Shown one piece after another: positions 50,476 to 50,677 of a stretch of 50,677 nt of DNA (positions are counted from its first letter, which is position 1; every line of letters starts with the position of its first letter). The stretch spans positions 1 through 50,677 of the forward strand of contig PHFO01000003.1 of the NCBI GenBank assembly GCA_002861535.1, written 5' to 3'. The position numbers were made by a program, and so were the translations under genes. The notes under the pieces are model-generated. The model saw only the letters and a program-made list of their open reading frames with translations, made no database searches and was not told the origin of the DNA. Source of the stretch: Cyanobacteria bacterium M5B4 (GTDB lineage: Bacteria; Cyanobacteriota; Cyanobacteriia; Pseudanabaenales; Pseudanabaenaceae).

Positions 50476-50677
50476 TCCCGCTCTAGTCCTTGTTGTGGTT
50501 TTAGTGCTATCGATCGTTATTCTTTTAGCGCAAAACCTGGGCACGGTTGTACAAATCTCTTTTTTAGGTTTTAGCACCCTACCCTTGCCCTTGAGTTTAG
50601 CCATGGTATTTGCCTTTTTGAGCGGCGGCATCAGTGCCGCTTTATGGAACCAGTTAGCCTTTTGGTGGAACGATCGG
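50465..50677 (+). CDS. LapA-like (DUF1049) membrane protein, cut by the window edge
   Basis: 71 codons from ATG 50465 to the edge with no stop. Two hydrophobic segments (ALVLVVVLVLSIVILLAQN and LSLAMVFAFLSGGISAALW) separated by TVVQISFLGFSTLPLPL, a layout of LipoPolysaccharide assembly A / DUF1049 proteins. The remainder, normally a cytoplasmic tail, is outside the window. Overlaps ubiX by 11 bases. Confidence 0.7.
   Translation, partial: MQISPALVLVVVLVLSIVILLAQNLGTVVQISFLGFSTLPLPLSLAMVFAFLSGGISAALWNQLAFWWNDR

Overview
The window is cyanobacterial chromosome. The evidence is the gene content: carotenoid desaturase and phytoene synthase, a plastoquinone/tocopherol methyltransferase, solanesyl diphosphate synthase, ferredoxin-type sulfite reductase, Ccs1, a GUN4-domain protein and the small RNA Yfr1 in front of trxA. 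The palindrome CGATCG, the core of the cyanobacterial HIP1 repeat, is also scattered densely through genes and gaps. I cannot name the genus. I see no prophage, CRISPR array, rRNA, tRNA or complete insertion sequence.

Layout. 1-640: decayed gene ends and the Yfr1 RNA. 640-6980: trxA, pyrR, the carotenoid pair pds-crtB, sulfite reductase, a repeat protein and a DUF938 methyltransferase. 7220-10520 (minus): glmU, a HAD phosphatase and recA. 10550-15520: a HutX-like protein, MPBQ methyltransferase, a DUF2079 membrane protein, a MetF-type reductase and, convergent, a TldE-type protein. 15840-22170 (plus): a GyrA/ParC paralogue, aroA, acylphosphatase, lpxB and solanesyl diphosphate synthase. 22360-29840: a zinc-ribbon protein, PBP4, a coiled-coil membrane protein, PBP1A, a 58-residue membrane protein, a TetR regulator, TrhO, a heptose-7-phosphate kinase-like protein and a trypsin-like protease. 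30080-38730 (mostly minus): a histidine kinase, ilvC, hisF, hsp20 (plus), ccs1, a REC/FHA pair, an unknown cysteine protein, rfbA and the GUN4 protein. 38700-43190 (plus): murA, a HAD phosphatase, agmatine deiminase and a PLP decarboxylase. 43170-47640 (minus): a type I secretion adaptor and ABC transporter. 47950-50677: speA, ubiX and the start of a LapA-like protein.

Themes. Cell-envelope synthesis is spread over glmU, murA, lpxB, the heptose kinase, rfbA, PBP1A and PBP4. Isoprenoid and quinone functions are pds, crtB, MPBQ methyltransferase, solanesyl diphosphate synthase and ubiX. SpeA and agmatine deiminase form two steps of an arginine-to-polyamine route.

Two features affect everything else. 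First, at least 14 otherwise intact genes, many normally essential, are broken by single-base length differences, most of them in homopolymer runs. Correcting one base (two in pds) restores a family-length protein each time, so these look like sequencing errors and I annotate the whole genes. Second, a short interspersed repeat with ends like CAGGACTTACG/CGTAAGTCCTG occurs at five gaps between genes, one copy flanked by a 7-bp direct repeat. I did not find a clear new multi-gene system. The best leads are the hsp20 leader, the C-terminal tail of sulfite reductase, the secretion ABC transporter with a cysteine-less C39-like domain, and the repeat family.
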